DNA from: UBA1163 sp049513055
GTDB taxonomy: Bacteria > Desulfobacterota > BSN033 > UBA1163
Assembly: GCA_049513055.1 (NCBI GenBank)
Contig: JBEKWN010000006.1
Location: 1 to 64,000 of the forward strand
Length of the DNA stretch: 64,000 nucleotides
Direction: 5' to 3'
The first letter of the stretch is position 1, and each line of letters begins with the position of its first letter. The position numbers and the translations under genes were made by a program. This document shows positions 15,790-24,688 of this stretch, piece by piece. Under the pieces are notes generated by a model. That model was not told the DNA's origin. It saw only the letters and a list, made by a program, of their open reading frames with translations, and ran no database searches.

Positions 15790-16803
15790 ATGAAGAAGAC
15801 AAGAAAAATTAAGAAAATATTAAAAAGTAAACCAACCCTTGAAGGAGCGGGTGTCCATTTAAAGAGGGCATTCGGATTTTACCAGGTCCCTTTGCTCGAC
15901 CCCTTTCTCCTTCTCGATGATTTCCATTCTGATCATCCCGATGACTATATCAGAGGTTTTCCATGGCACCCTCATCGAGGGATCGAGACGATTACCTACG
16001 TGCTTTATGGCAAGGTTGAACATGGAGACAGTATGGGGAACAAGGGGATCACTTCTTCAGGAGATGTCCAATGGATGACGTCTGGGAGCGGGATCATTCA
16101 CCAGGAAATGCCCAAAGGGCAGAAGGATGGATTGATGTGGGGCTTCCAGCTCTGGGCAAATCTCCCAGCTTCTCATAAAATGATGGACCCCCGCTATCGG
16201 GATGTCAAAAGTAAACAAATCCCGGAAGTGACATTGGATCATGGGATAAAGGTAAAAATTATTTGTGGGGAAGTAAACCCCGTTAGAAATTCCAGCGGGG
16301 CATTAAACCCTGACGGAATTATTCTAAAATCTAACCCCGCTGCAGAGCAGCGGGGCATTATTTCTAACGGGGTAAACGGTGTGAAGGGTCCGGTGCAGGA
16401 CATTGTTATCGATCCTGAGTATTTGGATATTACTGTTCCGTCAAAATCTAATTTTACACGCCCTGTGAAAAGGGGCCATACAGTCTTCGCCTATGTGATA
16501 GAAGGGAAGGGATACTTTGATCCCGGACGGGACTCGTACGCTTATGAGGTGGAAGGGGCGAATTATTTCGATTTTAAGAGAGATTGCTTCATGGGTTCGG
16601 AGACTTTGATCCTATTCGATGATGGGGATGAAGTGGTGATTTCCACTGAGGAGAAACCGGTAAGATTTCTTCTCATATCAGGAAAACCCATTGGAGAACC
16701 AGTGGCCTGGTATGGGCCTATCGTGATGAACACCCAGGAGGAGTTGAGGATCGCCTTTGAAGAATATCAAAATGGAACTTTCATCAAATATAAAAAGAAG
16801 TAA
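15790..16803 (+). CDS. Pirin family protein with in-frame inserted element
   Basis: 337 residues from the Met at 15790, which has AGGAGG 6 bases upstream. The N-terminal cupin carries PWHPHRGIETITYVLYGKVE and QWMTSGSGIIHQEMP, the pirin metal site (His-His-His-Glu), and the C-terminal pirin_C domain ends FLLISGKPIGEPVAWYGPIV. Between KIICGEV and GVKGPVQDI, which adjoin in ordinary pirins, about 34 extra residues (NPVRNSSGALNPDG...) are encoded by a palindromic insertion. The insert lies at the domain junction in a likely surface loop, so the protein may remain functional. Pirins are Fe-binding proteins; some act as quercetinases. Confidence 0.9.
   Translation: MKKTRKIKKILKSKPTLEGAGVHLKRAFGFYQVPLLDPFLLLDDFHSDHPDDYIRGFPWHPHRGIETITYVLYGKVEHGDSMGNKGITSSGDVQWMTSGSGIIHQEMPKGQKDGLMWGFQLWANLPASHKMMDPRYRDVKSKQIPEVTLDHGIKVKIICGEVNPVRNSSGALNPDGIILKSNPAAEQRGIISNGVNGVKGPVQDIVIDPEYLDITVPSKSNFTRPVKRGHTVFAYVIEGKGYFDPGRDSYAYEVEGANYFDFKRDCFMGSETLILFDDGDEVVISTEEKPVRFLLISGKPIGEPVAWYGPIVMNTQEELRIAFEEYQNGTFIKYKKK
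16273..16377 (+). repeat. Palindromic element inserted in-frame in the pirin gene
   Basis: The element is bounded by a perfect 14-bp inverted repeat, ACCCCGTTAGAAAT (16277-16290) and its complement (16360-16373), with GTAAAC at both outer edges (16273-16278 and 16372-16377), as expected for a target duplication. Inside is a second hairpin, CCCCGCTGC-AGA-GCAGCGGGG (16335-16355). The whole insert is a multiple of three and stop-free in the pirin frame. I recall the encoded NPVRNSSG peptide as recurring in unrelated bacterial proteins, which fits a protein-tolerated mobile repeat. Confidence 0.85.
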
Positions 16804-16824
16804 TCATCGGAAAGGAGTGTGACG

Positions 16825-17406
16825 ATGGGAGAAAAAATACCAACACGCCAGGAAGCCTTAGAGCTTCTGCATCAATATAACGAAACCGATAGCTTGCGCA
16901 AACATGCCTATGCCGTCGAAGGGGTGATGCGTTATATTGCCAGAAAGCGTGGCGAGGACGAAGAGAAGTGGGGAATCGTCGGGCTTATCCATGATCTCGA
17001 TTATGAAAGGTTTCCCGACCAACACTGTTCTAAGACAGGGGAGATCCTACGAGAACAGGGGTGGCCAGAGGAATATATTCGGGGGGCTGTCTCTCACGGA
17101 TGGGGGATATGCTCGGACGTCATGCCCCAGACAGATTTGGAAAAGGTCCTCTACGCCATCGATGAGCTTACCGGACTCGTGGTGACCACAGCCTTAATTC
17201 GTCCCTCAAAAAGTGTCCTGGATGTTCGGGTGAAGTCGGTGAAGAACAAGTGGAAGGATAAGAGGTTTGCAGCCGGCGTGGATCGGTCGATCATCGAAAA
17301 AGGGGCGGAGATGCTGGGAGTTGGATTGGATGAACTGATTGAGGATACGATCAAAGGGATGCAGGAAGTCGCCGAAGCCATCGGACTTAAGGGCAATCCA
17401 GGATAA
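16825..17406 (+). CDS. HD-domain phosphohydrolase
   Basis: 193 residues. RKHAYAVEGVMRYIARK supplies the first His, GLIHDLDYERFPDQH the HD pair, GAVSHGWG a further His, and AIDELTGLV the late Asp. This is the short HDIG/HD-superfamily form found next to unrelated genes in many bacteria, a probable metal-dependent phosphohydrolase of unknown substrate. The start at 16825 has AAAGGAG suitably spaced; a GTG six bases earlier is less likely. It follows the pirin gene by 21 bases and is probably cotranscribed. Confidence 0.85.
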   Translation: MGEKIPTRQEALELLHQYNETDSLRKHAYAVEGVMRYIARKRGEDEEKWGIVGLIHDLDYERFPDQHCSKTGEILREQGWPEEYIRGAVSHGWGICSDVMPQTDLEKVLYAIDELTGLVVTTALIRPSKSVLDVRVKSVKNKWKDKRFAAGVDRSIIEKGAEMLGVGLDELIEDTIKGMQEVAEAIGLKGNPG

Positions 17407-17517
17407 AGTTATCTCTGTCTGTCTCAATCCAGTTTTTGGGTAAAGTCAAGAATAAAGATTGGGTCCCTATTTTCTCGATCACCCTATAAAATTTAGGCTT
17501 GGTTTCGAATACCAATT

Positions 17518-18621
17518 ATGCGCGTCATCCTCTTTATCAGTATTGTTCAATCGATCCTCTTTTTGGGACACTGGTTTTTATACAGAACCCTGGTACGATT
17601 TTTTGGAGTCACCCATCCCTCCAGGCTTTTAACCTTGAAAATTGGCCTGGCTTTATTATCCGTGAGCCTTGTCCTGACCTCTTTTCTCGCCTTCCGTTAT
17701 TCCAATCTTCTGGTGCGATGCCTTTACACGGCGGCGGCATCCTGGTTAGGAATTTTTTACCTTTTCATTCTCGCGTCCATTCTTTGCTGGGTCTTCTACG
17801 GTTTGGCCAAATTATTTCACCTCCATTTGGATGGAAAAATATTGATCGAGATTTTGATCGGGATCGCCCTGATAGCAAGCCTGTATGGATTCATCAACGG
17901 AGGGGTGATTCGCATTACACGAATCAATCTTCGGCTTCCTAATTTACCGGGCCAATGGAAAGGCAAAACTGCTGTCTGGGTGAGTGACACACATTTAGGG
18001 CAGGTAAGAAATTATGGGTTTGCCCAGCATATCGCCACCCAGGTAAAGAACTTACATCCGGACATTGTTTTTATTGGCGGCGATCTCTACGATGGTCAGG
18101 CAGTCGATCTGGATAAGGTGATCGAACCTTTCTCGAGAATCTCCGCTCCTTATGGTATCTATTTTATCACCGGGAATCATGAAGAATTCTATGATAACAC
18201 CCAGTACCTCCAGGCTGTTCGTCGTGCGGGGATACGGGTTTTATATAATGAAAAGGTTGTTCTGGATGGGTTGCAGATTATTGGAGTGGATTACAGGGAT
18301 TCAAGAAGGGAAGAGCAGTTCAGAACGATTTTACAAAAGATGGGGATCGACCGTCATCAACCCAGTATTTTGTTGAAGCATGCCCCTTTACAATTGCAGG
18401 TCGCCCAGGAAGAGGGAATTTCGCTCCAGCTTTCAGGTCACACTCACCAGGGCCAGGTTTTTCTTTTTCGATTCATCACCTCAAAGGTCTATCATGGGTA
18501 TGACTATGGATTAAAATGGTTTGGCGATCTTTTAGTTTATACCTCCAGCGGGGCTGGCACGTGGGGTCCTCCCATGCGCCTCGATACCCAGCCGGAGATT
18601 GTGGTGATCACGCTAATATAA
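17518..18621 (+). CDS. Membrane-anchored metallophosphoesterase (YkuE-like)
   Basis: 367 residues. Four hydrophobic segments occupy the first ~145 residues, then a calcineurin-like phosphoesterase: VWVSDTHLGQ (D-x-H), FIGGDLYDG (GD), ITGNHEEF (GNHE), KHAPLQL and LSGHTHQGQ (GHxH). All five metal-binding blocks are present. YkuE-type enzymes act at the outer face of the inner membrane, with lipid pyrophosphates such as UDP-diacylglucosamine among possible substrates. No Shine-Dalgarno stands out before the ATG. Confidence 0.9.
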   Translation: MRVILFISIVQSILFLGHWFLYRTLVRFFGVTHPSRLLTLKIGLALLSVSLVLTSFLAFRYSNLLVRCLYTAAASWLGIFYLFILASILCWVFYGLAKLFHLHLDGKILIEILIGIALIASLYGFINGGVIRITRINLRLPNLPGQWKGKTAVWVSDTHLGQVRNYGFAQHIATQVKNLHPDIVFIGGDLYDGQAVDLDKVIEPFSRISAPYGIYFITGNHEEFYDNTQYLQAVRRAGIRVLYNEKVVLDGLQIIGVDYRDSRREEQFRTILQKMGIDRHQPSILLKHAPLQLQVAQEEGISLQLSGHTHQGQVFLFRFITSKVYHGYDYGLKWFGDLLVYTSSGAGTWGPPMRLDTQPEIVVITLI

Positions 18622-18670
18622 GGCATCCGGTTATCGAAAACCTCGGGTTTTAACTCATTGGCCTATAGTG

Positions 18671-18696
18671 TATAATTAATCTACAGTGGAGGGGAT
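18671..18696 (+). promoter_or_regulatory. -10 box and RBS of the channel gene
   Basis: A perfect TATAAT at 18671-18676 lies 20 bases before the ATG at 18697, with GGAGGGG in between. The -35 region is weak (TTTTAA at 18648). A short hairpin AAAACC-TCG-GGTTTT (18637-18651) lies just upstream, between the two genes. Confidence 0.4.
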
Positions 18697-19839
18697 ATGG
18701 CAATCCTATTGGGTGTTATTGGGGCAGCCCTCATCCTGATTGTTTTAGGGGATGCTTTTGAGACAATCGTTCTTCCCCGCCGGGTGACACGGCCGATCAG
18801 TCTTGCCCGCCTTTTTTACCAAACTACCTGGCTTGCCTGGTCCGGAGCGGTTCGTTCGATATTTTCAAGCAAACGTCAGGAAACTTTTTTAAGCTGGTAC
18901 GGTCCCCTTTCTTTGCTTCTTTTGTTGATCCTTTGGGCGACCTGCCTGATCATTGGATTTGCTCTCGTGCATTGGGCATCCGGTTCCATCATCAAATCGC
19001 AGTACGGGACGGTCAATTTCGGCACCTATCTTTACCTGAGTGGCACCACCTTCTTTACACTAGGAATGGGAGATGTTGTGCCTCGTACCACGTTTGGAAG
19101 AGGGCTTGTCGCGTTTGAGGCGGGAATGGGCTTTGGTTTCCTGGCCCTTGTCATTGGTTACCTCCCCGTGCTGAATCAATCTTTCTCCCGGCGCGAAGTA
19201 AATATATCACTCTTGGATGCGCGTGCAGGTTCACCCCCTACTGCCGCTGAGATGTTACGCCGGCACAGCCATGACCATGGGATGGAGGAACTTCGGCAAC
19301 TTTTTCATGAGTGGGAACGCTGGTCAGCGGATTTACTCGAAAGTCATCTCTCCTATCCGGTGCTCGCTTATTTTCGTTCTCACCATGACAACCAGGCCTG
19401 GTTGGGAGCCCTCACCGCCATTCTGGATGCAAGCGCTTTTGTCATCGTCAGCTTGGAAGGTCCCTGTGAGCGCCAAGCCCAACTGACCTTTGCGGTCACA
19501 CGACATGCCATTGTCGACCTCGCTCAAATCTTCAACTGCCCTCCTTGTGAGCCAGAACAGGATCGCCTTTCATTGGCACAATTGAATTCTTTACGCACCA
19601 CTCTGACCTCAGCTGGTTTGAAACTTCGCGAAGGAAGTGGTGTCGATCAAAAGCTCACAGAGCTTCGCCGCATGTACGAGCCTTATGTCTATTCCCTTTC
19701 CAACTACCTGAACATCACTCTCCCGCCCTGGATTCCCGAACCCGGTCGCATCGACAACTGGCAGACGACTGCATGGGGACGCAGTACTGGTTTTCAAATA
19801 GAAGATCTGCCGGAGGAACACCACGACGAACATTTTTAG
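18697..19839 (+). CDS. Two-pore-helix potassium-channel-like membrane protein
   Basis: 380 residues with hydrophobic segments at about 3-20, 70-92 and 134-157. Between the last two is a pore-loop sequence YLSGTTFFTLGMGDVVP that aligns with the K+ channel filter, but reads T-L-G-M-G-D where K+ channels have T-x-G-Y-G-D. The remaining ~220 residues are soluble and lack an obvious RCK/TrkA_N nucleotide motif; they contain helical, His-rich stretches (RRHSHDHGMEELRQLFHEWE). Ion selectivity is therefore uncertain. The stop codon sits in a 14-bp tandem duplication (TTTTAGGACCG repeated at 19834 and 19848). Confidence 0.75.
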   Translation: MAILLGVIGAALILIVLGDAFETIVLPRRVTRPISLARLFYQTTWLAWSGAVRSIFSSKRQETFLSWYGPLSLLLLLILWATCLIIGFALVHWASGSIIKSQYGTVNFGTYLYLSGTTFFTLGMGDVVPRTTFGRGLVAFEAGMGFGFLALVIGYLPVLNQSFSRREVNISLLDARAGSPPTAAEMLRRHSHDHGMEELRQLFHEWERWSADLLESHLSYPVLAYFRSHHDNQAWLGALTAILDASAFVIVSLEGPCERQAQLTFAVTRHAIVDLAQIFNCPPCEPEQDRLSLAQLNSLRTTLTSAGLKLREGSGVDQKLTELRRMYEPYVYSLSNYLNITLPPWIPEPGRIDNWQTTAWGRSTGFQIEDLPEEHHDEHF

Positions 19840-19898
19840 GACCGATCTTTTAGGACCGGATATCAATGGTTGTCAATGACTCAGGTGGAAAAATCCAC

Positions 19899-20804
19899 TT
19901 AAGCTTTTCCTTCGATCACACTGGCGATGTGTCGCACCATCTGGCGATATACATCGAGAAAGATTTCGGGAGAGAGGAAATAGGAGGGATTTTCTTCGTA
20001 AAAGGAAGAGATCAGTTTCTGGGCCGCGACATCAATGTCTCGAGTGGAACGGTAAACTTGCTCCATCCGGGCACGGTTTTTCTTTGCCATTTCGATTGAA
20101 TTGGAGATGAACTCCCTGGCCTCCACCCCAATGACATACCCATAGTGGTCAGCACAGTAGACCTCCACTTCAAGGTCCTTTAGCCTTTCGAGGCTTTGCT
20201 GATACTTGGAGTAATTGGAATTTCCTGAGGTGACGATCGTCTCGTTGAATGGAATGCCCCCTCCGTCTGTGGGAAATAAAGCCTTTAGCTCGGGGACATA
20301 AGCCGCAATACAGCACGAGGAATGGCCTGGAGTTTCCAGGATCGAGACCTCCAGATTTCCTAAATTAATTCGGTCTCCTTCACGGATGGTTTTGCCAGAG
20401 ACATCATTTCTCCACTCTAAGTCGTATGTGGAATAGACATCCTCCTTTTTCATCCTCTTTGTCACATTTCGGCTGAACTCATTGATCGTAAGAATGGCCT
20501 TATCCATCTGAAGGATCTTCCAACCCCTTTCCGAGGCATAAACTTCGATCTCAGGATAACGTCGCTTGAAGAAGGGAACAATGCCCACATGATCGAAGTG
20601 GGAGTGGAGGATTAAAAGTTTTTTTATCCGGTTCTCCTCAATGCCAAATTCCTTGAATTGCTGGAGCAGGTCTGACACGATATAGCTCATGCCTCCGCTC
20701 ACGATCATGGAGCCATTGTTTCCCTCCAGAAGATAGATCCCGGATTCCTCTCGGCCCAAAAACCAAATTCGCTCATTTACTTTTCCCGGTTTTCGAATTC
20801 TCAT
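19899..20804 (-). CDS. MBL-fold metallo-hydrolase
   Basis: 301 residues. HSHFDHVG at residues 67-74 is the metallo-beta-lactamase-fold metal motif (H-x-H-x-D-H), followed by LETPGHSSCCIAAY with the next His and LFPTDGGG with the bridging Asp; a late AEHYG-type site is present as ADHYG. Substrate unknown. The start overlaps the end of lnt by four bases (ATGA-type), so the two genes are translationally coupled. Confidence 0.85.
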   Translation of the reverse strand: MRIRKPGKVNERIWFLGREESGIYLLEGNNGSMIVSGGMSYIVSDLLQQFKEFGIEENRIKKLLILHSHFDHVGIVPFFKRRYPEIEVYASERGWKILQMDKAILTINEFSRNVTKRMKKEDVYSTYDLEWRNDVSGKTIREGDRINLGNLEVSILETPGHSSCCIAAYVPELKALFPTDGGGIPFNETIVTSGNSNYSKYQQSLERLKDLEVEVYCADHYGYVIGVEAREFISNSIEMAKKNRARMEQVYRSTRDIDVAAQKLISSFYEENPSYFLSPEIFLDVYRQMVRHIASVIEGKA

Positions 20805-22357
20805 CTCCTATTTTCCTTAAGTTTAATGTTTTTAGATTTTTGAAATAGGGCGTACGCGAGCAGGAAAATTGACAAAACAGAACAACACCATGCGAAAACA
20901 TCGCCGTAAAGGGTATAAAAAGTTTTATTCTTCGAGAGTCGGATCGTTCCGTTCATTGACTCTTCCGTGAAAATCTCTCCCCCTTTTAAAATCTTTCCTC
21001 TTGGATCGATGAAGCCGGTGATCCCAGTATTAGCCGCTCTGGCGACAAAGACTCGATTTTCAACGGCCCTGAACGTCGCCATGGAGAAGTGCTGATAAGG
21101 GGCAGAGGTTCTCCCAAACCAGGCATCGTTTGTGATCGTTATTAGAAAGTTTGCACCCCTTTTGACGAATCTTCGGCAGAGATCCGGAAAGATGATTTCA
21201 AAGCAAATGAGAACACCAAATTTACCTTGAGGTAAGGAGAAATTGAAAATCTCTTTTCCAGATTTAAAGTCTCCAATACCTTCCCCCAAAGATCCGATAA
21301 AAAAGAGAAGGTCTTGCATGGGGACATATTCACCAAAAGGGACGAGGTGGATTTTGTCATACTTTCCTACCAGTTCCCCTGAAGGAGAGACCAGGTAAGC
21401 ACTGTTAAAATGGTTCACTTCCCCTTTCTGGATTTTATAAGAAGGGGTTCCGAAAAGGAGAAAGGCATTTGTCTTCTTCGGAATATCTAAGACAAAGGGT
21501 TGGTATTCTTTGGAGTCCTGAAAAAAGAAGGGAGTGGCTGTTTCAGGCCAGATAATAAGATCCGGTTTTTCCTCTGCCACCCTTGAAGAAAGCTTCTCAT
21601 AAATCTTTAAGGTCTCTATCTGAAAAGATTTATCCCATTTTATTGACTGATCGATATTTCCTTGAACCAATCCAATCTTCAAGGGAGGGTTTTGGATCAT
21701 TTGCCGATCTATAACCCCCATCTTTAAATATCCATAGATCAGGAAGCCGAGAAGGATGACGGCTGTAACGATTACTTCCTTAAATGGAAAGACCCTTTTT
21801 GACCATTGATGGAGCACCCCAAAGAGTGTGGCATTCACCAGAAGGATGACAAAGGAGAGACCATAGGCTCCTGTGATATCTGCCATCTGAATAAAAGGGA
21901 GATTGAGATATTGAGAATAGCCTAAGTTTGCCCAGGGAAAACCCGTCAGAAGGAAAGAGCGGAGGTATTCTAAGGCCACCCAGAGGAACGGGGTGAAAAG
22001 AGTGAATTGAAGTCCTGATCGTATCTGAATGAATCGGGTTAGGTATGTGAAGGCGCCGATAAAGAGGCTCAGGTAGACTACTAAGAGCAAGAGAATGAAG
22101 CCGCTCAGGATCAGAGGGACGTTACCATATGTGTGGACCGCCACAATGATCCAATAAAGAATTCCGAGAAAAGAGATGATGCCTGTCAAGAACCCGAGTT
22201 CAAAACTACGGACTAATCCCTTTCCCTCTATGGAGTAGAAAAGAGGAACCAGAGCAAACCAGGCGAAAAATTCGAGATCAAAATTAGGGAAGGAGAGGAT
22301 GAGGAGAATTCCGGAAAGGAGACTTAGCAGGATGTCTCTTTTTTTCATGGTTTTCAT
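20801..22357 (-). CDS. lnt: Apolipoprotein N-acyltransferase
   Basis: About 518 residues with multiple N-terminal membrane segments and a C-terminal carbon-nitrogen hydrolase domain in the periplasm. The Glu-Lys-Cys triad is visible: IIWPETATP (E275 counting from the first open codon), YDKIHLVPFGEY (K338) and GVLICFEIIFPDL (C388), close to the spacing in E. coli Lnt. It adds the third acyl chain to lipoproteins, consistent with the several lipoprotein genes here. The true start is uncertain: TTG, two ATGs and another ATG lie within 18 bases and none has a good ribosome-binding site. Confidence 0.95.
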   Translation of the reverse strand: MKTMKKRDILLSLLSGILLILSFPNFDLEFFAWFALVPLFYSIEGKGLVRSFELGFLTGIISFLGILYWIIVAVHTYGNVPLILSGFILLLLVVYLSLFIGAFTYLTRFIQIRSGLQFTLFTPFLWVALEYLRSFLLTGFPWANLGYSQYLNLPFIQMADITGAYGLSFVILLVNATLFGVLHQWSKRVFPFKEVIVTAVILLGFLIYGYLKMGVIDRQMIQNPPLKIGLVQGNIDQSIKWDKSFQIETLKIYEKLSSRVAEEKPDLIIWPETATPFFFQDSKEYQPFVLDIPKKTNAFLLFGTPSYKIQKGEVNHFNSAYLVSPSGELVGKYDKIHLVPFGEYVPMQDLLFFIGSLGEGIGDFKSGKEIFNFSLPQGKFGVLICFEIIFPDLCRRFVKRGANFLITITNDAWFGRTSAPYQHFSMATFRAVENRVFVARAANTGITGFIDPRGKILKGGEIFTEESMNGTIRLSKNKTFYTLYGDVFAWCCSVLSIFLLAYALFQKSKNIKLKENRR

Positions 22358-22391
22358 CATAAGCAATCAGAAGGCAATTTTCAAGAAAGAT

Positions 22392-22427
22392 TTGAATTTC
22401 TAAAAGGATTTGTTAGAATAAGATCCG
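22392..22427 (+). promoter_or_regulatory. Candidate promoter of the response-regulator gene
   Basis: TTGAAT (22392-22397) and TAGAAT (22414-22419) are spaced by 16 bases. The ATG lies only 8 bases after the -10 box and there is no Shine-Dalgarno sequence, so the mRNA would be leaderless or nearly so. Confidence 0.4.
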
Positions 22428-23105
22428 ATGAGAATTTTATTGGTTGAAGATGACAAAGGCATCGTTCGATTCGTTAAGAAAGGGCTGTTAGAAAATTCTT
22501 TTTCTGTAGATGTGGCCATCAATGGAGAAGAGGGGGTAAACTCTGCCCTTCATATGAAATACGATCTGATCGTCCTCGATATCCTGCTTCCGAAAGTGGA
22601 CGGGAGAGAGGTTTTGAAAAGAATCAGGTCCATGGATATTCAAACCCCTGTGATCTTTTTGACGGCCAAGGATTCGGAGGGCGACATTGTTAATGGTTTA
22701 AATTTAGGGGCAGATGATTACTTAACCAAACCTTTCTCTTTTAATGAATTGCTGGCCAGGATTCAGGCTATCCTTAGAAGGGGCCAGGCAGTCACCTCCC
22801 CTTCAAGATTACAAGTGGCAAACCTCGTTTTAGAGCCCGATGGCCATCGGGTTTTTCGGGAAAAAACGAAGATCGAACTCACCCCGAAAGAGTATGCCCT
22901 TCTCGAATTCTTCATGAGACACCCAGGTCAGATCATCACCCGGACCATGATCTCTGAGAAGGTCTGGGATTACCACTTCGATACCGTTACGAATATCATT
23001 GATGTCCATGTCTCTCATCTTCGGAATAAGATCGACAAGGATTTTGAACCGAAACTTCTTCATACCGTGAAAGGGGTTGGCTATGTCCTGGAAGATCGGG
23101 GGTAA
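22428..23105 (+). CDS. OmpR/PhoB-family response regulator
   Basis: 225 residues. The receiver domain has the acidic pair ED (7-9), phosphoacceptor Asp51 (LIVLDILLP), the switch Thr in VIFLTAKDS and LTKPFSF with Lys. The C-terminal winged-helix domain (LTPKEYALLEFFMRHPGQ ... VTNIIDVHVSHLRNKI) is the DNA-binding Trans_reg_C type. It overlaps the sensor-kinase gene downstream, so the two are a coupled two-component system. Members of this family often bind direct repeats with about 11-bp period; such repeats occur at 24534-24561 and 36174-36201. A PmrA-like role is inference. Confidence 0.95.
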   Translation: MRILLVEDDKGIVRFVKKGLLENSFSVDVAINGEEGVNSALHMKYDLIVLDILLPKVDGREVLKRIRSMDIQTPVIFLTAKDSEGDIVNGLNLGADDYLTKPFSFNELLARIQAILRRGQAVTSPSRLQVANLVLEPDGHRVFREKTKIELTPKEYALLEFFMRHPGQIITRTMISEKVWDYHFDTVTNIIDVHVSHLRNKIDKDFEPKLLHTVKGVGYVLEDRG

Positions 23106-24507
23106 GTTTTACCGAAGGACCGATTTCAAAATGACCCTCTGGTATGTATTTACCTTCTTAATCTCTGCTCTGATCATCTGTACGTTTCTTTACTTAGGTC
23201 TGAGGCATCGACTCCTCAAAGAGATTGACCAATTTCTCCTTGATGAGACGAAAGAAATGGAGAAGGTTTTATCCCAGGAACCCCAAGAGACAAAATTTTT
23301 GATGAGATTCGAAGACGAAATCATGAGGAGAAAGTATTACCCTTTCTTTTTTCAGATCTTGGACCCAAATGGAAAACCTCTCTACGTTTCAAAAGGCTTT
23401 CAGGAAATCGGATATGAACTCAAAGATAGGGTGTTGATCAACGCCGGGAATAGGAAAGAGACCCTGGAGGAAATTCAATCTTTTGGAGGAAGAATAACAT
23501 TTCATCTCATCAGCACCCCCGTTTATCGGGAGGGAAAACTCACTGAAATCATTCAACTGGGGACCCAACTTCATTATGTGATAAAGAACCTATCTCATTT
23601 TAGAAATAATATATTGATAGCCCTTCCTATCATATTGATATTAGGGGCACTGGGAGGGTGGGTACTCGCCAGGAGGTCTCTTTCTCCGATTGGCTATATT
23701 GCTGCGAAGGCTCAGAGCATTACCTCTCAAAACCTCAGCGAGAGACTCACTCCAAGAGGAACAGATGATGAGATGGACGATCTCATCTGGACTATCAATG
23801 AAATGATTGCCAGATTAGAGAGTTCTTTTAAGCGAATGGCTGAATTTACCGCAGATGCTTCTCACGAATTGAAGACTCCCATTTGTGCAATGAGGGGAGA
23901 AGCAGAGGTTCTACTTTTGAAAGGAAGAACGGCCGAAGAGTATCAGGAAGGGTTGGTCCATTTTGTAGAAGAATTTGATCATCTGAATCAGATGGTCAAT
24001 AATTTACTTCTCCTTTCTAAATTTGACACCACCCAGGGGGGGGTGAAGATGGCTCCCCTTCGTTTGGATCTTCTGATTCAGGACCTGTGCAATCTCTTCC
24101 AAGTCCTTGCTGAACAGAAAAATATTGCCTTAGAAATAGGTACCATTGAAGAGGTCACAGTGATAGGGGATAAGGTCCGTCTTCAGCAACTCTTTACCAA
24201 CCTGATTGACAATGCTATCAAATATACTTCGAAAGGGTCCATTCATGTCACAGTTGAAAAGAATGAAAGTGCTGCTCTGGTTAAAATAAAAGACACTGGA
24301 ATTGGCATTCCCAAAGAGGAGCAAGAGAGGATCTTCAGACGTTTTTATCGAGCGGATAAATCTCGATCGAGGGAAACGGGTGGGGTGGGGTTGGGACTGA
24401 GTATCGCTGAATGGATCGTACATGCCCACCACGGGAGGATCGAGATCGATAGTGAATTAAATAAAGGTTCCACCTTCACCGTCTATTTGCCCATTCAAAA
24501 AGATTGA
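23083..24507 (+). CDS. Membrane sensor histidine kinase (partner of the OmpR-family regulator)
   Basis: About 474 residues from the Met at 23083, overlapping the regulator gene. Membrane helix one is at about 20-40; a periplasmic sensor loop of roughly 135 residues follows; helix two (IALPIILILGALGGWVL) is near 180-195. Then come HAMP (RRSLSPIGYIAAKAQSI), HisKA with DASHELKTP (His about 261) and an ATPase domain with N-box NLIDNAIKYTSKG, G1 DTGIGIP and G2 GGVGLGLSI. The layout is that of PmrB/QseC/CusS-type kinases sensing the envelope. No obvious metal-binding cluster is visible in the sensor loop. Confidence 0.95.
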   Translation: MSWKIGGKFYRRTDFKMTLWYVFTFLISALIICTFLYLGLRHRLLKEIDQFLLDETKEMEKVLSQEPQETKFLMRFEDEIMRRKYYPFFFQILDPNGKPLYVSKGFQEIGYELKDRVLINAGNRKETLEEIQSFGGRITFHLISTPVYREGKLTEIIQLGTQLHYVIKNLSHFRNNILIALPIILILGALGGWVLARRSLSPIGYIAAKAQSITSQNLSERLTPRGTDDEMDDLIWTINEMIARLESSFKRMAEFTADASHELKTPICAMRGEAEVLLLKGRTAEEYQEGLVHFVEEFDHLNQMVNNLLLLSKFDTTQGGVKMAPLRLDLLIQDLCNLFQVLAEQKNIALEIGTIEEVTVIGDKVRLQQLFTNLIDNAIKYTSKGSIHVTVEKNESAALVKIKDTGIGIPKEEQERIFRRFYRADKSRSRETGGVGLGLSIAEWIVHAHHGRIEIDSELNKGSTFTVYLPIQKD

Positions 24508-24520
24508 ATTTCCATTCCTC

Positions 24521-24585
24521 AGGATTAAGGAATCTTCATCTAAATTTAATCTCCGTTTAATCGTCTTTTCTTAATATTTATACAG
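24521..24585 (+). promoter_or_regulatory. Regulatory element A: 11-bp-period direct repeats before the second kinase gene
   Basis: Half-sites CTTCAT (24534-24539), TTTAAT (24545-24550) and TTTAAT (24556-24561) are each separated by five bases. That is the layout described for PmrA boxes (YTTAAT-N5-YTTAAT). A TATACA-like -10 sequence lies about 17 bases downstream. The 42 bases 24521-24562 match 36161-36202 without gaps at 33 positions by eye. The shared upstream part, AGGATTAAGGAATCTT, is a partial inverted repeat. It lies just after the kinase stop codon. Confidence 0.55.
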
Positions 24586-24688
24586 GAAAACAAAGGGGTA
24601 AAGCCCGCGGTTATAGGGGATTGTAGTCAATATTCATGGCGGACTCCAGCTGCAAGATGAATATCCACCCGAGTTTTAAGATAAAAAA

